Shown here: in pieces, positions 1 to 10,109 of the stretch
Layout: each line of letters starts with the position of its first letter
Numbering within the stretch: position 1 is the first letter of the stretch
NCBI GenBank assembly: GCA_039602395.1
Contig: JBCNJP010000008.1
Span: 23,949,817-24,013,816, forward strand
DNA length: 64,000 nt
From: Deinandra increscens subsp. villosa
Taxonomy: Eukaryota; Streptophyta; Magnoliopsida; Asterales; Asteraceae
Reading direction: 5' to 3'
The notes under the pieces: model-generated
The model's database searches: none
Seen by the model: only the letters and a program-made list of their open reading frames with translations
Told to the model about the DNA's origin: nothing
Made by a program: the position numbers and the translations under genes

Positions 1-369
1 TGTTTGATTAATCTTCTTGATATCATCTCCTCTACTTGACACATACTAAACCGGATTCCACATGGTTTAGTGTTCGATATCGTGTAACGTTCTGAGGATT
101 TGGGACTTACAACATTCCTTAGGAACCAGATGACCGAGTTGATCGGACGCATGAGCGCTACTGACGGCGCCATGGGGTCCCTCCATGCCCACATGACCGG
201 GGTCAGCATGGCCACTACCGATCTGCTCCTCTCACATGAGAGCCTGTAGAGGAGGGTCGCAGCACTGGAGTTTGTATCTGGACGACTCCTCTCCACCCTC
301 CATGCCATGACCCAGGACCCGACCTTCTTTTACATGCCACATGGTCCTCCACCCCCACCACCTTTCTAG
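1..369 (+). pseudogene. ORF0 C-terminal fragment of chromovirus E1 (pre-gag extra ORF)
   Basis: The frame that includes the ATG at 130 runs to a TAG at 367 and is interrupted by one TAG at 247. Its product resembles the C-terminal part of the extra ORFs at 27197-28150 and 54820-55758. All three share a G-(S/A)-(M/L)-x-(S/Y)-LHA block, then a (R)V/L-x-x-LE-x-x-x-(G/E)R block, and E1 and E2 end in a proline run. Upstream the frame is closed by TAA at 85, and I cannot place 1-84. It lies just 5' of gag, as in the other two elements. The function is unknown; the spacing of hydrophobic residues suggests a coiled coil. It could be read as part of gag, but about 400 bp of non-coding DNA separates them. 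Confidence 0.6.
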
Positions 370-767
370 GTAGATATGACCTAGTCTTTTGATAGCCATT
401 TTACCGATGAAACATGTTAACTTTGATTATGATCGGGACTGCGAGCCCATGATGAAAAACTTGTTTCTTTTGAATGTGTTTTATCTGTAATATGGTAGAA
501 AAACAATGGATGTATTTTTATTATGTTTAATGATATGTTATGGTTATGGATTTATTATCATCATGTTATGGTTGTGTAGTTTATATTGTTATCATTACTA
601 TGACACGTTATGTTACTTCATCCTTCCTATCTTACGTCTCTTGGTTGTGTATGCGTGTAAAATGTTTTGGCAATTGATGTATGCCGTGGCAGTTATTCTC
701 GAGCATGTAAAACCCCATTTACATATTATCTAAAATTTTCTTTATAATTGTAACTTAAAGCGAAATC
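370..767 (+). other. spacer between ORF0 and gag of E1
   Basis: This AT-rich stretch has no convincing coding frame. It matches the equivalent spacer of E2 (28151-28575) in landmarks: a 'ttttagcgatgaaacat'-like start, a T-rich middle, and a run ending in 'aacttaaagcgaaa' just before the gag ATG. A 75-residue hydrophobic frame at 506-733 falls inside it but is not kept in E2, so I treat it as chance. Confidence 0.55.
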
Positions 768-2346
768 ATGCCACCGAGATGCTGAACCACCAGGAACGTT
801 TCACCTCCTCCGCCCCCTCCTCCCATGATTGCTGATGAAATCGAGGAGATGATTGCTAATCGCGTCTCAGAAATTGTTGCCACCGTTGAAACCCAACATC
901 AAAACGACAATGGGGCACGCAGTAAGAACGAATTAACCAATGTTAGAAAAACACTAGACTACAATTTTCCTAAATTGTATTCAACGTTTCAACCTAACAA
1001 TTGCAGGCCCCCGTGAATGTTCATACAAAGACTTTATGAACTGCAAACCCGCGAATTTCAAGGGTTCTGAAGGCGCTGTTGGTTTAGTTCGCTGGTTTGA
1101 GAAAATGGAGTCCGTCTTCCGCATAAGCAACTGCCCTGAGCAGTACATGGTCAAATACTCCACATGCGCACTGACTGATAGCGCACTGACTTGGTGGAAT
1201 TCTCATGCTGATGCTATGGGAACTGATAGCGCACTGACTTGGTGGAATTGTCCTAGGGAAGAGCTTCAGAAACTCGAAGCCGAGTTCTGGAACCTATCCA
1301 TGAATGGAGCCGATGTTGCTGGCTATACCAAAAGGTTCCGTGAGCTCGCTCATCTCTGTCCGACCATGATCACTCCCCTGTACAAGAAGATTGAACGGTA
1401 CATCTGGGGACTTGCACCTCATATCCAGGGGAACGTCCTCTCCTCAAATCCTCAGACTTTTCAGGATGCTGTGCGCCTGGCACACAACCTGGTTTACCAA
1501 GCTAACCGTCAAGGTGTGAACCTTGGCAAGAAACAGTCTGAGAGCAAGACCCCTGAAGCCAGTGCCACCCCCTCTGCAAACAAGAAGCCTAACAACAAGA
1601 GAAAGCGCGGATTCTGGAGGAATCACGAAGAAAAGACCCCTGCTAAGGAAACCGAACCAACAAAGGTTTATGCTGCTAAAACCCCTACCCATGCTGTCCG
1701 AAAGACTGGTTACACCGGTGGTGCACCTCTGTGCAACAAATGCAACCTCCACCACACCCTCGATTGTGGAAATGTCTACTGCAACATCTGCAAGACCAAA
1801 GGACATATGGCACGTGATTGCCCAAAGTGCACGTGCTACGGTTATGGAGCCACCAGACACTACAAGAAGGACTGCCCGAAGGCAAGGAACCAGGATACTA
1901 ATCAGGCTAGAGGAAGAGCCTTTATGATCAATGCCGGAGACGCTCGCCGTGACCCCAACACGGTGACGGGTACGTTTCTACTAAATAATCATTATGCTTC
2001 CGTTTTATTCGATACTGGTGCCGATAGAAGCTTCGGGTCTACCGAATTTGCCCAATTACTTGAAATTACCCCTGTTGCCTTAGACACTAAGTTCACAGTA
2101 GAATTAGCAAACGGAGAATTAGTCGAAACTGGTATAATCTATCAAAATTGCTCGCTAGAACTCTCCGACCATTCCTCCAGCATTAATTTGATGCCCGTAG
2201 AATTAGGAAGCTTCGATGTTATCATTGGCATGGGTTGGTTATCAAAGAACCATGCGGAAATCGTGTGCCATGAGAAAATAGTTAGGATGCCACTCGCAGA
2301 TGGCAACACTCTAAACGTGCAAGGCGAAAGAGTGGAACCAAAATAA
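768..2346 (+). pseudogene. gag: gag-protease of E1 (two exons, broken)
   Basis: Exon 1 (768-921) starts MPPR and is stopped at codon 6 by TGA (783), matching CGA in E2. Exon 2 (1007-2346) holds the capsid-like region (RWFEKMES, ALTWWN, GYTKRFRELAHLCP), a basic linker, and zinc knuckles. One knuckle is intact (CNICKTKGHMARDC); the next has Tyr where its second Cys should be. The aspartic protease follows, with DTGADRSF. Gag packages RNA and the protease matures the polyprotein. A 28-bp direct duplication (1174-1201 and 1222-1249) replaces about 20 codons present in E2. A 1-nt loss near 2325 moves protease out of frame with the RT linker. The family call (Tekay-like chromovirus) rests on these motifs and on the integrase below. 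Confidence 0.85.
922..1006 (+). other. predicted phase-1 intron in E1 gag (85 nt)
   Basis: It begins GTAAGAAC, ends TTGCAG and is AT-rich, with a TAAC-like branch site near the end. Joining 921 to 1007 keeps one frame (…GAR-S-PRECSY…). The same boundary, phase and near-identical donor occur in E2 and, with a mutated acceptor, in E3. Read through without splicing, the frame meets a stop. Confidence 0.75.
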
Positions 2347-2700
2347 ATCTCATATCTAGTATGAAGGCACGAAAATTCCTTCGTAAAGGATGTCATGCCA
2401 TCCTAGCACACGTAACTGAGAAGAAACCGAAGGAGAAGCGTGTGGAAGATGTTCTCGTTGTCCGCGAATATCCGGAAGTCTTTCCCGAAGACTTGCCAGG
2501 TTTACCTCCAACGTGACATGTAGAATTTCGCATCGACTTAGCACCCGGTGCCACCCCGGTAGCCAGATCTCCGTACCTTCTGGCACCTTCTGAAATGCAG
2601 GAGTTATCTAGCCAATTACAAGAATTGCTAGATAAGGGCTTCATCCGTCCAAGCCACTCTCCCTGGGGAGCACCCGTGCTATTTGTCAAGAAGAAAGACG
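2347..2700 (+). pseudogene. pol: protease-RT linker and RT N-terminus of E1
   Basis: In another frame from the protease, the product reads MKARKFLRKGCHAILAHV, then PEVFPEDLPGLPP, and reaches the start of reverse transcriptase (ELLDKGFIRPSHSPWGAPVL). There is a TGA at about 2515 where E2 has an Arg codon. The RT breaks off right after FVKKKD: the sequence jumps at about 2700-2730 to the N-terminus of integrase, so the catalytic RT motif (F-x-DD) and all of RNase H are absent. This is an internal deletion of well over 1 kb relative to E2. The element could only have moved with help in trans after this loss. Confidence 0.8.
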
Positions 2701-2710
2701 AAACATTTCG

Positions 2711-3273
2711 AATGTGCAGGAGAAGGCCTACGTGGAATGGAGAAGCAACTGGAAGAGAAGCCTGATGGAACCAAGAACTTCATGGACAGGCTATGGGTAC
2801 CTGTCTATGGAGGGTTAAGGCAATTAGTTTTCGATGAAGCTCACAAGTCAAGATATTCCATTCATCCCGGATCAGACAAGATGTATCACGGGCTGAAGAA
2901 ACAATTTTGGTGGCCAAACATGAAAGCCGAGGTAGCCACCTATGTCGGCAAATGCTTAACATGTTCGAAGGTCAAAGCCGAATACCAGAAACCTTCTGGA
3001 CTGTTGACTCAGCCGGTAATCCCGAAATGGAAATGGGAAGAAATATCCATGGATTTTATCACGAAATTGCCTAAATCTAGATCGGGATATGACGCTATCT
3101 GGGTGATAGTAGATCGATTGACAAAATCGGCACACTTCTTACCGGTCAATGAGAAGGATAAGATGGATAAGCGAGCCAAGCTTTATATAAAGGAAATCGT
3201 CTCGCGCCATGGAGTGCCTAAATCCATCATATCCGATCGAGATAGTTGATTCACCGCACACTTTTGGAAATTG
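2711..3273 (+). pseudogene. pol: integrase N-terminal part of E1
   Basis: The reading includes MEKQLEEKPDGTKNFMDRLW, the zinc-binding HHCC region (H in DEAHKSRYSIH, CLTC with WWPNMK between), and the first two catalytic acidic residues (VDRLTKSAHF and SIISDRDS). A TGA at 3247 follows the second motif and similarity ends at about 3273, before the catalytic Glu. No chromodomain remains. The 50 bases before the gap (3274-3322) do not match integrase. Integrase joins retroelement DNA to the chromosome; this copy cannot. Confidence 0.85.
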
Positions 3274-3322
3274 TAAGGATCAAATAAACCCTCACGCGAT
3301 ATCTGAACTAGTGGAACCGTGC

Positions 3323-3822
3323 NNNNNNNNNNNNNNNNNNNNNNNNNNNNNNNNNNNNNNNNNNNNNNNNNNNNNNNNNNNNNNNNNNNNNNNNNNNNNN
3401 NNNNNNNNNNNNNNNNNNNNNNNNNNNNNNNNNNNNNNNNNNNNNNNNNNNNNNNNNNNNNNNNNNNNNNNNNNNNNNNNNNNNNNNNNNNNNNNNNNNN
3501 NNNNNNNNNNNNNNNNNNNNNNNNNNNNNNNNNNNNNNNNNNNNNNNNNNNNNNNNNNNNNNNNNNNNNNNNNNNNNNNNNNNNNNNNNNNNNNNNNNNN
3601 NNNNNNNNNNNNNNNNNNNNNNNNNNNNNNNNNNNNNNNNNNNNNNNNNNNNNNNNNNNNNNNNNNNNNNNNNNNNNNNNNNNNNNNNNNNNNNNNNNNN
3701 NNNNNNNNNNNNNNNNNNNNNNNNNNNNNNNNNNNNNNNNNNNNNNNNNNNNNNNNNNNNNNNNNNNNNNNNNNNNNNNNNNNNNNNNNNNNNNNNNNNN
3801 NNNNNNNNNNNNNNNNNNNNNN
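3323..3822. other. assembly gap, exactly 500 N
   Basis: There are 500 consecutive N. The round number suggests a placeholder of unknown true size. The missing end of E1 and the outer end of the E3 3' LTR may lie here. Confidence 0.99.
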
Positions 3823-4269
3823 CCACCATCGTGAATTTGATGGGGGCTAAATCACCTGATCGAAGGAGCGGGGGGTCGGTGGTCGCCGGCTCCATTCTCT
3901 CCTTTTCACTTTCTCTTCTCTTTTCTTATCTTCCTTTAATTTTTTTTATGAAGCATATGTATGCTATTAAGTATACGTTTGATACTTAATTTTCTTAATC
4001 ATTTTAATTAAATTATAAAACTAGTCCATATCCTTTTAGTAACATATAAATTTATAGAACTAGTCCCTCATCTATGAAATTACTAAAATACCCTTCTACT
4101 TAACATAAAAACCAACCCATGTTAGTCCCAGAGACTCAGGTGAAAATAAAATGCAAACCTCAGGTGAGATTTGTTAATAATTTAAAAATCGGATGCAGGT
4201 GGCAAAAATGACCAAACCTCAGGGATGCAAATATTAATTTACTCTAAAATCTATTTTAAGGTTATTGTG
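3823..4269. other. unassigned AT-rich repeat-like DNA
   Basis: No coding frame is supported. Three copies of 'AAACCTCAGG'-like words lie in 4155-4240 (a fourth, partial, near 4130), and a T-rich block sits near 3940. This looks like the edge of another repeat, but I cannot name it. Confidence 0.3.
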
Positions 4270-6205
4270 AATTAAATTCACCAACACATTAAAGTCTTGG
4301 GTTTTTGGTGACTAGTTTTTATAAAATAACATGTTGACTTGAGATTATTTAATAAGATCCAAGTCATTTTTAAGTCTAAAAATCCATTTATTCCATGTCT
4401 TTAGGAATATTCCATTTATTAATTTTTAAACAAGTCTTTGTATATCAAAATTAAATTCATAATTTTAGTAGGTCATCTAACTTGTCCAATAATTATGTTT
4501 TTATATTTTTCATGACTTACAAAGATTCCTACTAACACTTATGTGTTAGGATTAGGTCATGGGGTTATTTATAACAAGTTAATGTTGTAAGATTATTTAT
4601 TTAAGTCATGATTTAGTAATATATAACAAATAAAATAAATAATCAACTAGCAATAGCTAGGACCTTTATGTTCAACCAAGGGCACAAATCTTACTAATAC
4701 TTGAAGTATTATGACAAATCTACTAACACATTAGTGTTAGGACCAAGATAATTAAATAACAAGAAATTTGATTGCAAGAAATTAAATAACAAGTAATTAA
4801 ATGCAAGATAAATATAAATGATCTAGGTTTTGATACACAATACTCCCAATTTGCTTTCTTTAGTGCACAACCTCACATCTTGGCTATTTTAAGCCTTAAG
4901 GCACCAAAGATGTGTTAGATCACATCACTTGTATTATTAACCAAAGTGTTGGTTGTTTTAGAGGATTAGAGAAAGAATTTGTTTTAAGATATATCAATAC
5001 TTGAGGTGATTTTGGGTGAGTGACTAAGTATAGAAATGTGGGAAAAAAGGGGTTAGTTTACTTATAAAAGTAAAGGTGGAATAGTGGTGGTTCACGGTGG
5101 TAGTGGGGTTATCCGGCACTGGCTAGGTGGTGGTTCGGTGGTGACACAAAAAAAGGGGAGAAAGGGGTGTGCTTCGGCTAGGCCGAAACCAAGGAGGAGG
5201 GGAGAGAGTTGGGTGTTTGAGGGAGGTAGAAATGAGGGTGGTGTAAGGAAATGGTTGAGTTTGGCCTCCCTTTTTAATAAAAAGTTGTTTAATTGTTTAA
5301 TGGTTAATACACAATTGCCAACTAATAATCTTAACCATTTTGATTATAAATAATCATGTAAAAATAGTTGTAGGTGACTTGTATAAAAGATGGATAGTTT
5401 TTATAAAAATGGGAGGTGATCCAAGGTTCAGAAATTACATAAAAGTCGATGGGTTGGTATACAAATGGTGGATTAATGTTTATAAAAAGTTTGGAAAGTA
5501 AACATTATTTTTTAGTTTTTATAAAACTACAAAGGTGGTGCACTTCTAAATAAAATTTGATTCGGTTTAAAAAAAAAACCATTTGGGCCGGGTTGGGCCT
5601 GACCGAAAACGGGCCGAAAGGGTGGGTCGGACCGGATTAGGTAACCGGGCCGGGCAACCGGTCCTCGGTTCGGTTACTGGGCTGGTTAATGGGCTGGTTA
5701 ATGGGCCAAACCTCGGGTCGGGTTACGGGTCGGTGAGTTGAGTCAAGACGCTCGTTGGGTTACACTGAGTCATCGGGTAAATTTTCGGGTCAAACGGATA
5801 AGTTTTGAGGTTGTTGGGCCTGACTGGGCCCAACGGTGTTACGGGTTCGAGGTTTGGTTGATGTTTGGGGTTTTCAGAGCGAAACGGGTTGAGAGGTTCA
5901 AGTCTTGACAAAACGTTTGATAATATAAGAATTACTTTAATTTTTGACGTGTCGAAAAGTCAGTTCGGACACCGGGTGAGAAAAATATAAAAGTTACATT
6001 TTATAGTTTTGCTTGTTGTTGAAAGTCCATAAATTCATTAGTGGGTTTGCTTGATTTTTAAGTCGGACAAAATAGTTGGTACAAACTCAGGAATTATTTA
6101 GACGGTTATATATATGTATATTCCTAATTAACAGATAATTCCCGTATTAACGGTAATAATAAAACTCAAAGTCAACGGGTTGACCTGGTTTTGACCGAGG
6201 TGTCA
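4270..6205 (-). repeat. partial 3' LTR of minus-strand chromovirus E3
   Basis: The right edge reads …GAGGTGTCA at 6205. On the minus strand this is an LTR start TGACACCTC directly after a purine tract. The stretch shares the layout of the E2 LTR in reverse: a GGGCC-rich block near 5585-5720, a GGTGG-rich block near 5080-5260, and AT-rich DNA with 'actagtttttataaaa'. The left limit is approximate, and the far end is missing or lies beyond 4270. A short tandem 'gggctggttaat' pair lies at about 5680-5703. Confidence 0.55.
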
Positions 6206-6219
6206 CATTCTCCCCTAGT
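6206..6219 (-). other. polypurine tract of E3
   Basis: On the minus strand it reads CTAGGGGAGAATG, directly before the LTR start at 6205, where plus-strand priming is expected. An imperfect palindrome ATTTCGTCCCGAAAT lies beside it at 6227-6241, and the same motif lies beside the tracts of E2 and of the gag-only element. Confidence 0.7.
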
Positions 6220-6242
6220 TAAGAGTATTTCGTCCCGAAATT

Positions 6243-7742
6243 CATCTTTGAGTACTGGTGGATGCAACGTTCTCGAACAGGCGGGGATACTTCTGACCCA
6301 TTTTATCCTCGCGTTCCCAAGTGTATTCCGGTCCTCGTCATGAGTTCCAACGCACTTTGATGATGGGAATGCGGCTCCGTTTTAGTCTTTTGATTTCTCG
6401 GTCAAGTATCTCCATCGGTTCCTCTACAAAATATAGTGTTTCATCGACTTGGATTTCATCGAGAGGAACGACAAGTGTTTCATCAGACAAACCCTTCTTC
6501 AGGTTACAAATATGGAAAACATCATGTACGCTACTTAATTTGTGTGGCATGAGTAACTTATATGCGACTGGCGGATCCGTTCCAGGATCTCAAAGGGGCC
6601 AATGAAACGAGGGTTGAGCTTTCCTCTCTTACCAAAATGAATGACACCTTTCCAAGGTGATACCTTTAACATGACACGGTCTCCGACTTGAAATTCTAAT
6701 GGTTTACGACGGTTGTGAGCATAGCTTTTCTGGCGATCTCTGGCGGCTTTCAAGCGGTTTTTGATCTGAACAATCTTCTCGGTCGTCTCAAAAATAATCT
6801 CAGGACCTGTCAATTGGCTATCTCCGACTTCTGTCCAACGAAGTGGAGATCTACTATTGTTGTAAGAAAACTCGACTAGAGGTAGATGATCATCCTAGTT
6901 ACGTCCAAAGTCAATCACACAGGCTAGCAACATATCCTCAAGCGTCTGAATTGTCCTTTCGCTTTGGCTATCCGTCTATGGGTGGTAGGCAGTACTCATA
7001 TCCAGGCGAGTACCCAAAGCTTTTTGTAGAGACTGCCAGAACTTGGCAGTAAATCGTCTATCGCGATCAGATATGATAGAGACAGACACTCCGTGTCGTG
7101 AAACGACTTCCTTCAGATAAAGTCTAGTCCTTCTTTCCATGCTATCAGTTTCCTTGATTGATAAGAAGTGAGCGGATTTCGTTAGTCGATCAAGTATTAC
7201 CCATATAGCATCGCAACCGGATCTGGCCTTGGGTAGCTTGGTGATGAAATCCATCGATATTCCTTCCCATTTCCATTGTGGGATTTCTGGTTGTGTCAAC
7301 AAACCAGAGGGCTTCTGGACTCGGCTTTGACCTTCGAGCAAGTTAGGCACTTGCTGACATAAGTGGCTACTTCAGCCTTCATGTTAGGCCACCAGAAGTG
7401 TTCCTTCAAACCATTATACATCTTATCAGCTCCAGGATGTATGGAATATCGAGTCTTGTGAGCTTCATCGAGTACTAGCTTTCTCACATCTCCGTGGCTA
7501 GGTACCCATAATCTGTCCATGAAGTTTCTGGTTCCATCTGGCTTCTCAATCACTTGCTTTTCCATACCACGCAAATATTATTCCTTTATATTCTCTTCTT
7601 TGAGAGCCTTAATTTGAGCATCACGAACTTGTGAAGTGAGGTTAGAGCATATAGTCATACTTAATGCTCGTACGCGGAGTGGCTTCAAGCGTTCCATCCT
7701 GCTTAAGGCATCGGCTACAACGTTAGCCTTACTAGGATGATC
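6243..7742 (-). pseudogene. pol: integrase and chromodomain of E3 (left half of split element)
   Basis: Reading 7742 to 6243 on the minus strand gives the end of RNase H/start of integrase (HPSKANVVADALS), the HHCC zinc region (DEAHKTRYSIHPG, CLTC), catalytic residues (ILDRLTK, SIISDRD, then SQSERTIQ with the Glu), a GPF core (NPRFIGPFEIL), and a chromodomain-like tail (RSRIPIIKVRWNS, EYTWERED). Breaks: stop near 7578, frameshift near 7320, CAG-to-TAG at 6976, a TGG-to-TAG, loss of 19 codons near 6855, and TGA inside the chromodomain at about 6338. The chromodomain places E3 among chromoviruses. The piece continues at 51607, beyond the inserted E2. Confidence 0.88.
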
Positions 7743-10109
7743 TGTGACACCTCGTCCGAAAATCCAGGTCAAACCATTTACTTTGACTTTTAATTAAGTA
7801 TTATTTATGCTATATCTGGTCTGATTTCTATTTAAACTGCTAATTACTATGCCTGACTATTAACCGATGACATAAGCCTAATCCCGCTTTTGTACTAGAA
7901 GCGTATACCCTTTAAATGCTTAGAAATTCCATGTATAAATTATGGAACTTCAATAACAAGAAAAATAAATATAAAATGTATTTTTATATTTTATCCAAAA
8001 CTGGTGTCGAACATTTATATAAACGACACGTCGAACTGATAAGCGACCGATTGTCTAAAACTATTCGGTTATAAACAATTTGAACGGTCGAGCTTAAAAT
8101 TGTTACAAGCTGACAAACTGAAAACGTTAACCGTAAACGTGTGAAAAACTGAAAAACATAACTGATTTCTGAAAAACTTTTATAATCAACTTAAACAATT
8201 GTTTTTTATGAAATAAAAACATCACAAACTGAAACCGTTGTCAAAACTTAAGCCAAACTCCAACCGAACACCCAATTGGGCCCGACTTGGCCCAATAGGC
8301 CCAATAAGCCTAAAACGATGAAACCGAACCCGAAACTTTGACACATTACTCAAACTTGATGAACCGAAGCATCGTGGCAATCTGAAAACCTATCTGACAA
8401 ACAACAGGTCCGGGCCTCAAACTGGCGCCCCGTTTGGGCCCATAACCGACGGGACGACCCAATTACATTTTCCTTTAAATGTTCTGGACCAATATAAAGT
8501 CCAAAACCCAATGGGTTTATTTTTATAAATTTAAGCCCATCAACTTTGCATTAATTTTTATAAAATGACTTAACACCTTTCATTTTTGTAGAAACTAGTC
8601 ACCAACTTTTATAAAATTTTATACTTTGATTATTTATAAAAGTTTTGATTTTAAACCATCACCATTCCTTTATATTTTATAAAAATTTACTAAATGCTTG
8701 TGTTGGTAACTTGTGAAGAGAAGTTAACCACCTCACCCTACCATCTAACTATCTAGACCATCATCATTAGGGCTGTGCAAACGGGTCAGACCCGCCAAAC
8801 CCGGGTAGAACCGACCCGGAACCGAGAACCGAATATAGAAAATGTTGGAACCGAGAACCGGACCCTGTTTCAGACGGTCGGGTCGGTCGGTTCCGGTTTC
8901 AGAAAACGGGTCTACCGGTTCCCTTTGAGAACCGTTTAGTCCAATGCTCAGGTTATAAACTAATTAATCGAATGGCAATTGTCAAATGTGTTTCTGCTTA
9001 CAGAATTCGAATGGCAAGCAAATTTGTTATACTAAAATACTAAATCATTAATGATTCATACTCACGAGTAACTGGAATCGTATTGACAATATGTTTTTAG
9101 AATACAAAAAATCGAAATACTTACTTGATGATTCGAGTCACTGGAAATCGATGATGCGTGAATGCATGATGACTGATGGTGATGATGCAACAAAATCTTC
9201 AACAATACATGGATGATTCGAGATACTGGAAATCGATTTTGAGAATGAAAGTTTGAAAATTGAAGAAACAAGAACCCGCTAGAAGAATGGAAGATGAAGA
9301 GATTGTTGCGTGATATGCGTGAATCGTGGTATACTCGATATAATTAAACCGCCGGATTTTTGGTAAATATCAAAACATTTAAGAGGACCCTAAAAATTCT
9401 ATGTTTAATGTGTGTTACAAACGGGTAACCGGGTTTACGGTTCCCCGACGGGTCAGACCCGAGACCGAACCGAAACCGATTATAGCGAAACACAGGAACC
9501 GCGAACCGTATTAGTTAAAAAAACCGGGTCCGGTTTCCGGGTTTGACGGGTCGGTTCTACCGGGTAAGCCGGGTATACCCGACTTCTGCTCACCCCTAAT
9601 CATCATTGCCAAATAGTTTAGGAGACTTGTCCATCCATCCATCCACCAACTCTCTTATAAACACACAAGCCTCATTGTCTCCCTCTCCCTCAAACTCATG
9701 ACCGGCTCTCCCTCTCACTCTCCCCTCTCCTTCTTTTTCCGGCCAGCCACCACCTTCACCATTTCTTGCCACCACCATTCCCAGCCACCACCACGAACCA
9801 CCTTCCCACCCCTTCTCCTTCTTTCTCTCGGTGAGCAACCCAACACCACCATCACCTTTATCCTCCACCACCTTTCCCCCTCTTCTCCTTCCTTCCGTGA
9901 ACAACCAACCATCACCACCATCAACCACCGCTATCACCCACATCCCTTACCACTTCCGCTGCTACACAGCAGCCGTGAAACAGCCGTGAAACACCCGCAA
10001 ACCACACCACCACAACCGCTAGCTGCTGCATATGCTGTTGCCGAGAGCCGCCACTGTGCTGCTGCTGTGAGCTGCTGCAACTGCTGCTGTTGCAGGAACA
10101 GTTCCTGCT
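7743..10109 (+). repeat. E2 5' LTR, left piece
   Basis: It matches 47513 to about 49000 of the 3' LTR closely, apart from the hAT insertion at 8768-9598. It ends where the gag-only array begins. The last 500 bp (9609-10109, rich in CCA and CTG words) are repeated at 23844-24341, on the other side of the array. No protein is supported here; the CCA-rich frames in both strands come from simple-sequence bias. Confidence 0.88.
8768..9598. mobile_element. non-autonomous hAT-type DNA element, 831 bp
   Basis: The ends are TAGGGCTGTGCAAA and, reversed, TAGGGGTGAGCAGA, imperfect terminal inverted repeats. Both sides carry the 8-bp duplication ATCATCAT (8760-8767 and 9599-9606). The 3' LTR of the same element has the empty site (single ATCATCAT near 48463-48470). 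Eight-base duplications and short inverted ends are the hAT signature. The subterminal DNA is packed with ACCGGGT/GGTTCCGG words. There is no transposase; a 69-residue frame inside has no recognisable domain. An internal direct repeat 'gattcgag…ctggaaatcga' occurs near 9130 and 9213. Confidence 0.85.

Noticed and set aside
1444..1860. 138-residue minus-strand frame over gag (and similar ones at 1523-1927 and 1685-1885).
   Set aside because: Shadows of gag with no independent support.
5723..5911. 62-residue minus-strand frame rich in Pro and Asn.
   Set aside because: Arises from GGGTT/GGTCG-rich LTR DNA; no match in other LTRs.
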